From the NCBI GenBank assembly GCA_905250075.1, contig CAJNOP010000063.1, positions 221,752 to 285,751 on the forward strand: 64,000 nucleotides of DNA, in the 5' to 3' direction. The DNA comes from Rotaria sp. Silwood1 (taxonomy: Eukaryota > Rotifera > Eurotatoria > Philodinida > Philodinidae). A program made the translations under genes and the position numbers. The notes below the pieces were generated by a model, which was given only the letters and a program-made list of their open reading frames with translations, ran no database searches and had not been told where the DNA came from. Below, in pieces: positions 10,802-24,323 of the stretch (its first letter is position 1; each line of letters opens with the position of its first letter).

Positions 10802-13800
10802 AGCTTGTTTTTTTGTGTGTATATATAAAACAACATAAATAAATTATACCTCATTCATTATATAAAAAAAAAAAGACAGTTCTATTCGAAGTGTTACAGA
10901 AAGATGTATTCAGCATCAATTTCAAAATTCTAAAATAGAGTCTTGTAACGAATGTTTCATATTTTGAATAAAAAACATTTGCTTTTACTATTCATGAAAA
11001 TAAAAATTCAAATATATATCAGAAATACACATCTATAATTGTTTTATTTCACAACTAGGAATGAATTCACGAGTTAGCAGTTATTCTGTTGCTTGATTAA
11101 AGTTATATTCATTTAACTTTAATCTACGATCAACAATAAATTACTTAATTATAATTTTCAACGTCACAAACAATAACATATATGATTAGTGTTGTTCAGA
11201 GAAACATCATCAGGTATAATTTAACAAATGAAAAAAAAAAAATTATATTGCCTTTCAAATTGATGGAAGTTCGAAAGATATAGCGTCTTCATTGCATTAG
11301 TTCATTACTCATGTTCTTGTCCCAAAAATAGTTTAAACGTTGCCTATTTTAATACAAGTGGACTAGATTGTTTCGTTCTTTACTCCTATACCGAGAGAGA
11401 GAGAAGATATGTGTGTATATATATATGTACGTGTGTAATTGAGACAAATTACGTGTCGGTGACCAACAAGAATAACAATCAGTATGTATGTAGCCATGAT
11501 ATATTTTCTTTGTCTTCTTACTTTGCAACGAAATGAGATGATGTTACGCATATTGAAGTTAAAAAATAGATGATGCATGGAACATCAATATAGTATGTTG
11601 AATGTGAATGATACCAACAGTTGATTTAAACGTATAAAGTTAGAAGTAATAAACGATTGCTAGAACTCTTAAGAACAGAATACAATATGTGCTTCAATGA
11701 GAGACAGATCAATTATTTGTCAATAGTATGAAGGTTGTTTTAAGACAAATTATTATTCAATTAATCTTTATTAGTATTTCAAAATTTTATGATTCGCTGA
11801 AAAATAATAAAATTGAATAATACAACACATCACAACAAAAAATTTATACGAAGGCAATAAAGAAAGTAGAAGATGTGACCAGTGCTCAGTTCTTCTATTC
11901 GACAGAAAGTTTAACAAACACTATGACTATGTCAATGAAATATAATTGAGTAACGTCGTCTTCGATCGTTTTTACATTACTTAACCAGTTATTTTATGTG
12001 AATTCTCTAAAGATATGTTGTAGAAGGAAACAAGTAATTACCATTTAACTTTATGTGCTTTAATCAGTTTGATAAAGTAAGTACTGAATTTTTAAAGAAT
12101 ACATAAAACGGCGTCAAGTCCGTGAATAGTTATCTGACTGAATTTCATTTGAATTACGAAGATAATGTGAATTAACGGATTTTGCTTTACTTTTGGAACG
12201 AAATACTATTTTCTTTTTTCTACCTGCCGTGAACAACGATTGTTTCGGCTTTTGAAAATAACAGCAGAGAAGTATTTTATGACCTGCTTTGTTGTCAGTA
12301 ATATGTATGAATGAGCACATAATAATAGTATTTATCATAAGTTTTCAGATAATGAGCAATGTTCGTTGACCATATGCATTGATTTTTGCACTTCACCTGT
12401 AAAAACCACTAAAGGACATGAAATAAAGCGATATTCATCGAGATGTTACATTAAAACGATTCCGTCATGCATAAAAATTAGTCGAAAAGAAAGTTGAGCA
12501 AACCAGTACATGTCGTCGCATATGCAAAATTTTGATGCAGAAAAGACATGCTTGACACTGTTTTACAATGGAAAGTGTTTATAGATGTTGCTGCTGTTTA
12601 GAGTATTAACTATATTATTAATATCATTTCATTTTTGAAGTAAAATGAAGCTACCATTCACTATTATATTTACAGTGTCTATACTAATTTTCTATATAAT
12701 ACACCATATGACTATGTAGCGATATATTTTGAATATCTAGCGTTGTTGTGTAGAACATAGTTTTGAAGCATTGTATACATGGGCCGCGTCCGAAGTATTC
12801 GTATGTGTCAGTATGCAATGTCAGAAATTAATAGTTTAGAGCTCATCTAGAACATGTCATTTGATGAATTGTGTTTATAAATTTAAAAATAATTGTAATG
12901 ATTATTAGCAGTACTAATATGAGTTTTTGGGCAATATTAGAGTCATGTATAGTGATAAATATTAGATATAGAAATAATTGCATACAATTATAATGTTTTC
13001 TTATGAAGCTGACCAAAATATTTGAAGTTTTCTCGATTTCAAACTAACTATATGACTACACAGATCCTTATTCAGAAGAATTATTCTAAACGTCAGAAAT
13101 TATTTTTTAAAAGCCTATAAAAAAGTCTGTATTTCTGTAGAGTTGTCACCCTATTTCGTCATAATCCTTCATCTAAGCTTAACGATAATTTGTTCTACTA
13201 TGAGAAGATTATTTTTTCTCTAACAATTTTCATGTTGGATCGGATAACGTAAAAGAACGACACAAAACCACTGTGTTTTTTTCGTTTAGGGTATTGTTGC
13301 CGTGGCTCTAGATCTTTCTCGATTTCAAAGACTGTTTATATCTGATTTATAGGCTGTGGACTTAATCATTAGAAATATTGCAAAGATGATCGTATTTACT
13401 TCAATAATTTAAAATATTAACATTTTTCTGATGACATCTTAGAATCGATCTCTCTTCTGTATGCAATCGAGTTATCAGATGTCTTTCAATAATTTTTTTA
13501 TGAACTAAGTTATTGGTTAATTTTACTTTAACTTATGAAAAACACTGGCTCATGCATATTCGATAGAATTGTGGGAAATTTTGATAGCTCTCTGTACACT
13601 TATAACTGCTCAGAGATGGTCACTGACAGTAGTGTATGTTACGATATGCTCTGTCAACTCATGATTGCGGTATTTACACATCAAACAAAATCGGTTTATC
13701 CTATTAAAACTTTATTTAACAATTGAATATAAAATTTTCGTATTTTGAAGGAAAAATATTCCTTCGTTTCAGATTCTACATTTATAAATGTTTGTGAGTG

Positions 13801-13993
13801 ACATCTATCGTCCAATGAAGAAGAGGCTAGATGTTAGATGAAGATGTGCTCTTTTATTCGATGATTTGCTCTTCAATCGGATATATTTTCATTCTTGTAT
13901 TATAGAGAAATTGTTCAGTAATTAAGTTTTTCAATGTTTTTTCTCGATTCAGATCATTATCCGGTTATATTTATGTGTTAAATTCTACTTACA
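10802..13993. other. Intergenic, 3.2 kb
   Basis: Read on both strands with no exon, RNA gene or transposon ends recognised. Small ORFs here lack coding character. A (GA)n and (TA)n stretch at about 11391-11440 is the only simple repeat of note. Confidence 0.5.
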
Positions 13994-16900
13994 ATGAAGC
14001 TACATTATAAAGTAAAGAAGATTTTTTTTCTTCTTTTCCGACTGAATCTATTGCATTATTATTTATATCTAGTTTTCAAATCTTCTTGGTACTGTGTATC
14101 ATAAGGGTAATCTTCTCTTTACACCTGATAGTAATGCACTCATCACACCAGTTGGTAATCGAGCAACTGTGATCGATCTAAAAAAGTATTGTATATAATG
14201 CATGATTCATTAAAATCCATCAAAATATATGATTTTAGTGGTCGATCAGAAACATTATCATTTGAAAGTGAATTTAATATTATTTGTTCAACTCTCTCAT
14301 CTAATGGTGCACTTCTACTTGTTATTAATGAGAGTAAGAATTAGATCATTTCAACTTTAAATTATTTCATGAATATTGTTTTAAATAGCTGGTCGAGGTT
14401 ATTTATATAATATTAAATGTCGTACATTGATTGGTATTCATCGTTTTGGACATGATGTACATACAATCAAATTTAGTCCTGACTCTAAGTAAATATAATA
14501 TTGATAATTGAGATATTATTAATTTCGAACTGATGTTAAATATAACATTCTGACAAACTTTGATTTTTTACTGAGAAGTTTTCGACATAAGAAAAGTTGT
14601 TATATTATAGATCTGTAGCTGTTTGTCGTGGTAATCGATGTGAAATCTATACATGTCCTAGTGCTGATCGTCAATTCAATTTATTTACATTAAAATTTGT
14701 TCTTCGTTCATTTCATGATAAAACAACATGTATTAATTGGACAAGCGATTCTCGGTTTGTTAAATCGTTCTTTTCCTTTAGTCTGTATAACGTTAAACAA
14801 TTAACTACTTTATTTTTTTCATAGTGTTGTTGCTGTTGGTAGTGCAGATATGACAACTCAAGTATTTAGTGTACCTTTACTGAATAAATTACATCGATTT
14901 ACATTAGCTGGTCATGGTCGTGAAATAATCGGTGCTTTTTTTGAACAAGATTCTCTTAATGTATGTCACGAATAATTTTTATTTGAGAAATAATTTGTTT
15001 TTCAAAATAGATAATGACTATTTGTAAAAATGCTAAAGTAAACTATTGGATAGCTGATATGGATTTAGCATCTATGGAACCTATGCCATATATACCTGAT
15101 GAAGATGAAGATGAAGAAGATGATGATCATAATAATAATGAAATGCCAACATCATCTAATGATCATGTTGATAATGATGATGATGAACAATTAGATGATA
15201 TTGTTGAACGACAACGAAGTAAACTTGAACGAAAACAAAAACGTTTAGATGAACATTTTCTTAAAAATCCAACTAAAGATGATATGGTTGTTTTCAAACG
15301 AATCAATAAGTATATACATAAAACAAAAAAAGAATAAAATTTCTTTTTTTTTTTTTCTGTTTCATAGATTTAATTATAAAGAAACATTTGAAGGTGCTGA
15401 TCGTGGTGCTTTACTTCTTTGTGCTGATTATCATCAAAAAACACATATGTTAGTAGCAGGATTTTCAAATGGACATTTTTATCTTCATGAAATGCCTGAT
15501 TTTAATATTATTCATTCATTAAGGTTTATAAAATTTTCTTTTCAATATAAGAAATATTTATCCCATTTGTTTATATTATAGTATTGGTGATCAACAACAA
15601 ATGATTACATCTACATTATTTAGTCCATTAGGAGATTGGATTGCATTAGCTTGTCAAAATCTTGGTCAACTTATTGTATGGGAATGGCAAAGTCAAACAT
15701 ATGTACTTAAACAACAAGGACATTTTAATAATATGACACAATTAACTTATTCACCTGATGGAATGCATATAGCTAGTGGTGGTGATGATGGAAAAGTTAG
15801 TTACTATTCATTTTTTCAAAAAAAACCCCCGTTCAGCAGAGTCTCTTTGGTGCTAAAATATGTTCAATAAGCAAACTTCTAGCAGATAGGTATCTGTAAA
15901 ACTTACGGACATCCATTCTGGGCTGCATCTTTTTTTTCAATTGAAAGCTAGTCTTTTTATGGATGTCGGTGCTCATGGTTACTTTGATTTTTACTTGTAT
16001 AAGATGCTTCACATTCATGGTAAAAGACAAAGATAGATATTTTGATATTTATTTTATTATTTTTTGTTTGTTCTTTGTCACTATAAGCTTACTGTACATA
16101 TTTCTTATATCTACTGCAAGTCTAAACGCGCTATTGTATATCTCAATAAACTTATAAACACTGATATTGATCATTTCTCAAAGTTATTGCTTGATTAATC
16201 CCTGCTGGTTTTATGTTGATCATATGACGTTTCATCTTCTTATGATTAGTTAATGTATACGGAGAGTTTAAGAATTTTGCGTTAGACTATTGAATCTCTC
16301 GCTTAACAGCACTGCATTCCACCGAGTATCAAAAAGGCAAAGTTTTTCTTCTTCTGTTACAAATGAACTTTGGGAAAGAAATGTAATTCTCGTTGCTATG
16401 AAGGAAAGCTGGGAAATTTCGACTGAAAAATTTAATTAAATTTTTTTTTGCAAAAAATTTTGAATTTAGATCAAATTATGGAATACATCGAATGGTTTTT
16501 GTTTTGTAACTTTTTCTGAACATACATCAACAATAACTGGACTTGAATTTGCATCCAATGGACAATTTATTGTATCAAGTTCACTTGATGGAACTGTTCG
16601 TGCTTATGATCTGTTAAGGTTAGATAATAATGAAATTTCTTTCTTATTTAATTTTTTTTTTTTTTTGTTAAATAGATATCGAAATTTTCGAACATATACA
16701 TCTCCAACACCAATTCAATTTTCATGTGTAGCATTAGATGCTGCTGGTGAAATTGTATGTGCTGGTGGCTTTGATACATTTAATATATTTGTATGGTCAA
16801 TTAAAACTGGAAAATTACTTGATGTAAATTTGATTTTTTTAATTAAGAAAAACTAAAAACATTCTTCAAATTTTTGATCATTTAGATTCTTAGTGGACAT

Positions 16901-18987
16901 GAAGGTCCAATAAGTGGATTAACATTTGGTCGTAATACTACACAAACAACATTAGCTAGTTGTTCATGGGATAAAACATTACGAACATGGAATTTATTTG
17001 ATAGTCAAGGTGCAAGAGAAACATTTCATTTGTCAACTGATGGTTTGAAATTTAAGAACTTTTTTTTTTCTTTATTTAAAAAATTTTTTTTTTTTTTTAG
17101 CATTATCTTGTGCTTTTCGTCCTGATGGTCAACAAATAGCTGTATCAACTGTTGATGCACAAATACTTTTTTTTCATCCTGATACTGGTCAACAAATGGC
17201 ATCAATTGAAGGCAAACATGATTTAGGTTATGCAAGAAAAGATACAGATAAAGTAACAGGAAAAAAACTTACATTTGGAAGGTTAGAAGAAAAAAAAACA
17301 AACAAACATTTTGATTTTAATATGAAAATTGTTTTTTTTTTGTTTTATAGAGCATATCGAAGTATTTCATATACACTTGATGGTAATTATTTATTAGCTG
17401 GTGGTCGTTCAAAATATATTTCACTTTATAATATTCATGAACAAATTCTTGTTAAACGTTTTGAAATAACTTGTAATAAAAGTTTTGATGGATTAAATGT
17501 AAGATTTATTTTAATAGAAAAATCTTATTTAAAAATATATATATTATAATTAAAGGAATATCTTAATCGACGAAAAATGACTGAATTTGGTAGTTTAGCT
17601 TTAATTGATATGGGTCAAGATGAAGATGAAAATGGAAAAAATATTCGTTTACCAGGTGTACGAAAAGGTGATCATAGTAGTCGACATTTTAAACCAGAAA
17701 TTTTAGTTACTTGTGTACGATTTTCACCAACAGGTTAGACAAAAGAAAAAAAACAATTAAAATCAATGATATATTATTATTTTTCGAACTGTAGGACGTG
17801 CATGGGCAGCATGTACAACAGAAGGTTTACTTATTTATTCAATTGATAATACAGCTATGTTTGATCCAATTGATTTAAATGAATCTATAACACCATTAAG
17901 TATACGACAAACACTTTACGATAAAAATGATTCGTATATGTCATTACTTATGGCACTTAAACTTAATGAAAAATCATTGATTACTGAAATAATTGAAAAT
18001 ATTGATTCAAATAAAAGTAAGAAAATAAATTAAGATATAGTTTTTATCGAATGAATAAATCGTTTCGAATAGTTAAAAAATATCTTCTAACATTCTCAAA
18101 AGTTAAGATTAAACGTCAAGGACTCATTGTAGGGTAGTACACAATGTTTGCTTAAACGCTAAAATAAACCGCTACAACAAAAGGGTTTATTTCGATAGTG
18201 TTGATGTCTCAATGTATTAGCGCATGTGAATGCTAGTATAATCAGTACTCCAGTTTGATGACCGACTGTTCAGGATTAATACCAATACTGCATATCTTTA
18301 GCTCTAAGTAGAGAAAAATGATATTTGTCTTCATTGCACTCTTATTTTTAAAAACATTCGCCTGCTAAGAAACCCTCAAAAACGTTTCTGAGATTATGTC
18401 GTAAGTTTTATTATTTTTTTGATTTCCGATTTACTATTAGCACAATCTCTGCAAACTTGACATATGAAATATAATGTAGCTGCTTTTTGTTAATCGAAAG
18501 AAGATTGTTTTATTCTATCTAACGTCTAATATTATTAAATTATTTATTTAGTCGAACATATTTGTCGATCATTACCACTTCTTTATGTTGAATTATTACT
18601 AAATTTTATTAGTGAACAAATTCAATATTCTCGACATTTTGCTTTTTATCTATCATGGATTTATAATATCTTAATGAATCATACAAATAATCTTAAACCA
18701 AATTCAACAAAAATTTTAACAACATTATGTAATTTAGAAAAAAATCTTACATTAAAACATGATAGTTTAGGTAAAATGTAAGTATTAAAAGAGAAAATAA
18801 ATGTAAATAATTAATATTTTCTTTTGTTTTTAGTGTTGATAATAATATCTTTACTATCGATTATTTATCTACAATAGCATCAATACCTAAAACAAATGAA
18901 ATTATTGAAGATATGGATACATCATCTATATCAAGAATAAAACGAAAAAAATCAGAACATACTACTAATTCTATTTTCGAAGAATAA
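13994..18987 (+). CDS. PWP2: PWP2 / UTP1, WD40 subunit of the small-subunit processome, 18 exons
   Basis: Exons: 13994-14011, 14073-14185, 14239-14333, 14389-14488, 14611-14754, 14825-14960, 15011-15309, 15368-15523, 15582-15795, 16470-16618, 16676-16823, 16886-17042, 17101-17281, 17351-17498, 17556-17733, 17795-18016, 18552-18777 and 18834-18987. All phases agree and the product is 945 residues, close to the usual 900-920. The first exon codes only MKLHYK and joins FSNLLGTVY, the canonical N-terminus of the family. Tandem WD40 blades follow, with landmarks including LGQLIVWEWQSQ, YVLKQQGHFN, SGHEGPISGL, ASCSWDKTLRTWN-like and NRRKMTEFG segments. A Utp12-type helical C-terminus follows the blades. 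Exon 7 carries an acidic D/E/N-rich insert. The protein is a nucleolar UTP-B subunit needed for 18S rRNA processing. Introns 9 (674 bp) and 16 (535 bp) are much longer than the others. The gene is tail to tail with the MIEAP-like gene, the two stops about 250 bp apart. Confidence 0.95.
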
Positions 18988-19236
18988 AAGTAGAAAGATT
19001 AAAAAGAAGAAATTTAATTTTTTTGTCATACTGTCTAAATAATTTGATCTGCAATACACACAAACACACACACAAATACAAACATGTGAAATACGAAAAC
19101 AAAAAGAAAAAAAGTTAAAAGGAAAAATTATGTTCTATTATAGTTCATTTTTTGTTGATATGGAATGTCGTCGATAGTCGACTGACTAGAAGAATAATGT
19201 TGCTATTTAGAATATTATTAATCATAAAAAATAATG

Positions 19237-22200
19237 CTAAGATGAAATATTTTTTGATATTGATAAATAATGTTCATCAGTAATAACAACACCTTTAGCT
19301 ACACATATTCGATCACGTCCATCAATTAAACATGGCCATATATATTCAATAATAGTGTCACTTTCATTATCAGATGTATGAAAACGTTCATGTATTTGTT
19401 TATCATATTTTGTTATTTGAAATTCAATATAATACGGTGGATTTTGATTGACAAGTCCCCATCTATAATATATATATACATAATTAATAATAATGAAAAA
19501 TTAAAGTAGGTGAAATTTTCAGAAATAGAAGATAACTAATTCATTAAACTCTATAAAATATTTAAAAAAATGATAGATTAAAATTCAACTACAGTATAGC
19601 TAAAGGTCAAACTGATGTCTTGATAGGCTGCTGCGGTGGCTGAAATTTTTCAATGAAGTTTTAAAAACTTTCTTAATTTCGAGACATTTTCAAATAGAAA
19701 ACTTATTGGCAAGAAATTAGACGATCACATCTACAAAGCCTAACTTGAAAAATCGAAAATTTTTAGCAATCAAATATCTATTTTTGTATTGTGACGACGA
19801 TCAAATTGATTAAGCGTTAGCGAGAGTTGAATCAATCGGTTTACATCTCGAATGCGGAAATATGATCAACTGATACCATCCGTTTGAACTCATGAACAAG
19901 ATTTATAGATGGTTTTTCCTTCTAAGTAAAACTTCTCCAATGTAGGTATTATAGAGATCGATCAAAAGTACTCAAGATGATCTTTTCTTTCTTTACAACA
20001 ATTTATTAATTCAAATTTTTTTAACTAGACGTAAATCGACATGTGTTAATGTCATTTGTTGTTAATGCATGAAGGACAAAATGTTACGCATAGAATTGCT
20101 ACTGTGATCTTTTCTGTTTTAAATACATATGGTTAGTCGATTCTCTTTTTATTTGTATTCCATAATCGTTTATTATAACATAATACATATAACATCTTTT
20201 TTTCTCATTTTGTGCGTGAGTGATAGAACATATGTTGTTCACATGAGAGAAATTGTTACTGCTTATGGGACCGGAAATATGCGCCTTCTGTTCAGAATAA
20301 GAACATGCTCATTCCTAGGAAAATTCACTTGGGAGAACTAAAGATTGTCTAATATTATAAGATGCTTACATAGATAGACTTTACTGTGTATTTTTATCGA
20401 AAGAAAAACCTTTTTCCGATGTCTTTTGTATTATATATTCTATTGATTTGATCTTAAGTGATTCGTGAAGAATGTAAAACTTCAACTAATATTTTCAAAC
20501 AGTTGATTAATCAACAGAAACCTTCATAACTTGATTATCTCTGTTTACTATTTGATAATGGTTTTATTGTCCTCATCAATGATTTAAATGGGTTACATTA
20601 GCTTTTTAGGATTTTTCTAAAAATCCCATTATACATATTATCATGAAATATAGGTCATTATACTAAAAATAAATACCTGACAGGATGATGAGAATAAGAG
20701 CGAAACTGCAAACCAGATATCAGATAAGACGAAAGGCTGACATTTCAGAATTATATCTTTCTTTTCATACAATTCAAAAATGTATTATATATTATCAATA
20801 GATTGATCTCGATACATAAGGTCTGATAACTTGTCTATGAAATACATCAAATGATTTTTTTATAGATACATACGCTGTTCGACATGCTAAATTAATATAT
20901 TTAAGTAATTCATTACAAGATTTCAACGATGGATAATCATATAATGTAGCCCATAATTGAGTTTCAACTTCCTAAAATAATAATAAAATTATGAAAAAAA
21001 AAATCATTATTTTCATACATATGCAATTTTTCCAATATCATATTTTTGTATTGTACTTCTTAGATATTTTTCAATTGTTTCTTCTATTGTTATTGAACTT
21101 TTATCAGTACTTAATTGAAGAATTTGTTTAATTTTATTTCGTATATCTTTAGCTTGATTTTGTGCATGACGAAAAGCAAGCTAACAAAAAAAAAAAAATA
21201 GTATTAAATTATTAAGAAGAGAAAAAAAAGAAAAAAAAAATTAACATACAACAACAACAGAAAAAAGTAATTTTGATTTAAGATCTTCAGCATCAGACAT
21301 TTCACGAACATTTTCTAATGCATCAAGTGCATCAATTCGAGCTTGAGAATAAAGAGAATTATAAGAACGTATTAATTCAGTTGGACGAGATATTTGATTT
21401 AAATCTTCAAATTTACCACCTTTTTCTATTTGACGTTGAGCTTGTTCAGCTAGGCTAAATCGAAAAACAAAAAAATAATTCCTTAGATGATATTTAACAT
21501 TAATTAATTAATAATTTCATTTGAGAAGAAGAAAAAAACAAAACCATTCAAACTTAATGTAGAAAATGTTTTAGTCACAACTAGAAGATAGTTTCTGGCA
21601 TATTCTCTTGTTTTTGAATTAACATATAAATGTCATACAGACACATATTTTCCTCATGAAGGTTGTGTTATTCGATCAGATACATCGTACAAAAATAGAT
21701 CAACTGCAGAGCAGGATCAATTATCATTGATTTAGAAGCTATGAAAATGCTACTAATCATATGATTTGTTTTTCTATAATATATGTACTTTCCATAATCA
21801 AACTTTATAGATATTCATCTCTCTCATTCATATAAATCTGATCTAGACGTATTAAAACTAGATAAGATTGATTTTTCTGATAAAATTTTCTATGAATTGT
21901 TTTAAATAGATTACATAAAAATAATTCTTATAATCTATATTTGATTTTGTCCAATATTTATGCTCAATGATATTCTACATAAGTTTATTTAATTTTCTTT
22001 GTTCTAATTGAAAAATATTCTCTATTCTATTCACTTCATAAAAAGAAAAAAAGAATCGATCTATCATGAAGATAAGAATATGAAATAAAAATTTTTGTTC
22101 TTCTATCATTTGAACTTTACCGTTCACGCATTTGTTCTTCACTTTTTTGTAATCGTGCTATAGTTTCTTTTGATTTTTGTAATTCATTTTTTAATTGTTG

Positions 22201-22564
22201 TAAATCATTTTTTAATTTTTCTTTTTCATCATAATCAAAATTAATTGACTGTTGTTCCATATTTACTGTTGACATCGTTGATGCTATATTTCCTATAGAA
22301 TTTATTGTTGTATTTAAAGGTGAAAGAGATTGAAGCGATGTAGCCGGTGGTAAAATAGATGTTAGTTGATGTTGAGCAATAGGTCCATTAGTTAATAGAC
22401 GATTTCGTTGCTCACGTCCATTGATTGTTAAAGGTTGTAGTGGTGCTAAAAATAAATAAATCCAATAGAATATAAATTGATTAACAAAAACAAATCGAAA
22501 AAATTAAAAAAAGAAACATACATTTTGTTTTATCATAATACATGCACGATAAAGCTGTAGACAT
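19237..22564 (-). CDS. MIEAP/SPATA18-like protein (mitochondria-eating protein C-terminal domain), shortest form
   Basis: Reading leftward, the exons are 22564-22522 (start), 22445-22121, 21454-21250, 21180-21019, 20971-20874 and 19462-19237 (stop). Phases agree and give 352 residues. Residues about 85-165 form a coiled coil rich in Leu, Lys, Glu and Gln. The C-terminal half carries features shared with vertebrate SPATA18: LYSQARIDA, then LLFSVVVLAFRHAQ, a LWATLYDYPS region, LACRTAWGLVNQNPP and the closing EYIWPCLIDG...VAKGVVIT block. The known protein acts at mitochondria in removal of damaged organelle components. A role here is inferred from the family; such genes may be multicopy in bdelloids, so paralogy is likely. 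The last intron is 1.4 kb and holds no gene I recognise. The first exon (MSTALSCMYYDKTK) is one of several candidates; see the upstream exons. Confidence 0.8.
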
Positions 22565-23686
22565 GACTGTTACTTTCCTCGATTCTATATGAATACTCGA
22601 AGTAAAAACAAAACAGATGTACACATATATAAGGATCAATTCGTTTATTTTCTTCTTTTTCTTCTTCGTTACAAAATAGAAAAAAGAAGAAGAAGAAGAA
22701 GAAAGAAGAAAAAAAGAAAGAATGCTCGAATTGCTAATACTTGAGATTGATGACGTCAAAATAGAGCAGAAATCGAGCTTGTAACAACAACGTACTTGCT
22801 GTCGTTGCTGGTATGTGTATATGCGTTAAAGTCTGTTTTTTTTACATGACGAGAATATGTCGATTGTCAATCAAAGTACTATTTATCGGATAATCTAGTT
22901 CTTCTTTCTTTTATTCTTGACTAGAGGCTATATACATATATATGTAACAGACAACGAATGGATAGAGTGGCATCTACAGCTGTCTATATTTCGACCTTTT
23001 ATTTAAAAGACATTTATCAAACAATAGAAGAAAACAAGTGGTATTCATTGTTTTGATCTATACACATGTTTGATGTAATATAGTTTACAATTGACACTCA
23101 TATCTTATTTGATATTAATCGTTGATAGATAAACTATAAATAGGTTTTAGGATATTCTATGATATCAATAATAAAATATTAAAGAGTATATCAAAATGAT
23201 ATTATTTATTATAAATACGATAATCGATTTATTTTGAAATATATTCAATACTTTGAGAAAATAAAATAAATGAAGGACTTTAACTTTTTTACTTTTAAGA
23301 TTTAACAGTTATTATGATGGGTTTTCAAGTATTCTTATTGTGTAAATTATGTATTAATTGACAGAATACAAGTATTCTATGCTAAAACACTTAGATTATG
23401 CATTTACTCTGTTGTGTCTTTCAAGGTTTAATGTACTTAAGAAACACAATGATGACAAACATTCTAGTAGGATATTGACAGAAGCAATGTCTGACAAAAT
23501 TTGTACTAAACTAGTAATTGCCTATCATGTCTTTTGGTTTTTCTTTTCTTGAAAAAAAAAAGAAACCAGATATACATTATAAAAATGTCATTTCTAATCA
23601 ATAAAATAGTAAACAATGCTAAAAAAAGAAGAAAACTCTACTATTGAAAAAACTTTAGATATTGATGTCTTGTTTTATTTTCTTAC

Positions 23687-24323
23687 GCATATAATCATCT
23701 GGATGATTGTTGTCTATCATAATATTTCTTATCGAACATTTTTCAATATCATTTGTCAAACGTTGATGACGACAAAGTAAAGTTGGTGTCATTGAAATTT
23801 TTGTATAAATATCTTGATGATTATTCATTGTTTGTTCATAAGTATTCAATGAATGACATGATTTCATCGTTGCCGATCGTTTGTTATAAAAACGTTCTTT
23901 ATTTTTTCGTAATGATCGACGTAATGTATTGACAAAACCTTGTGATTTATTGCCATCGATCGAATTATTATTACAATTTAAAGGTAAACTAGATGAATCT
24001 ATTTCATTGATTGACATTAATGGATCATTTGAATGTAGTTTTATATTTGTTGAAGTATTTATATTATTCATATTAGCTGGTATAGATTGTACTAGATTAT
24101 TTGTAAGTATATTCTTATCACTTATATATTCTTGAATATTATTATTATTACTGGTATTATGTGTTGCCGGTAGATGAAAGCTTTTTGTTCTATTAAGATA
24201 TTGTGCAGCTGTAGAAAGATATCGGTTGACAAGTTTGCTAGGAGGTTGTTGTTTTTGAATTTGAGTATTGATGACATGCGATTGTGGAGCATAAAAATAT
24301 TGTAATCCAACAGCATTTGACAT
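23687..24323 (-). CDS. Candidate alternative first exon of the MIEAP-like gene (212 codons)
   Basis: An open frame starts at ATG 24323 (MSNAVGLQYF; an in-frame ATG also lies at 24368). It runs to a strong donor, GTAAGA, directly after position 23687, leaving phase 1. If unspliced it reads 11 more codons to a stop at 23655. The encoded segment is rich in Asn, Ser and Thr and contains a strongly basic stretch, TLRRSLRKNKERFYNK, of the kind that binds acidic membranes. The next downstream acceptor of matching phase on this strand is the common exon at 22445. The length makes chance occurrence unlikely. It could instead be a separate intronless 237-residue gene nested in a long intron. Confidence 0.55.

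Noticed and set aside
15796-18551. snoRNAs in the long PWP2 introns
   Set aside because: A TGATGA at about 18257 and scattered CTGA motifs exist, but spacing and flanking stems do not make a C/D box RNA.
22522-22570. Direct splicing of upstream exons to a CAG just before ATG 22564
   Set aside because: The phase would fit, but there is no pyrimidine tract before the CAG. The acceptor at 22446 is much better.
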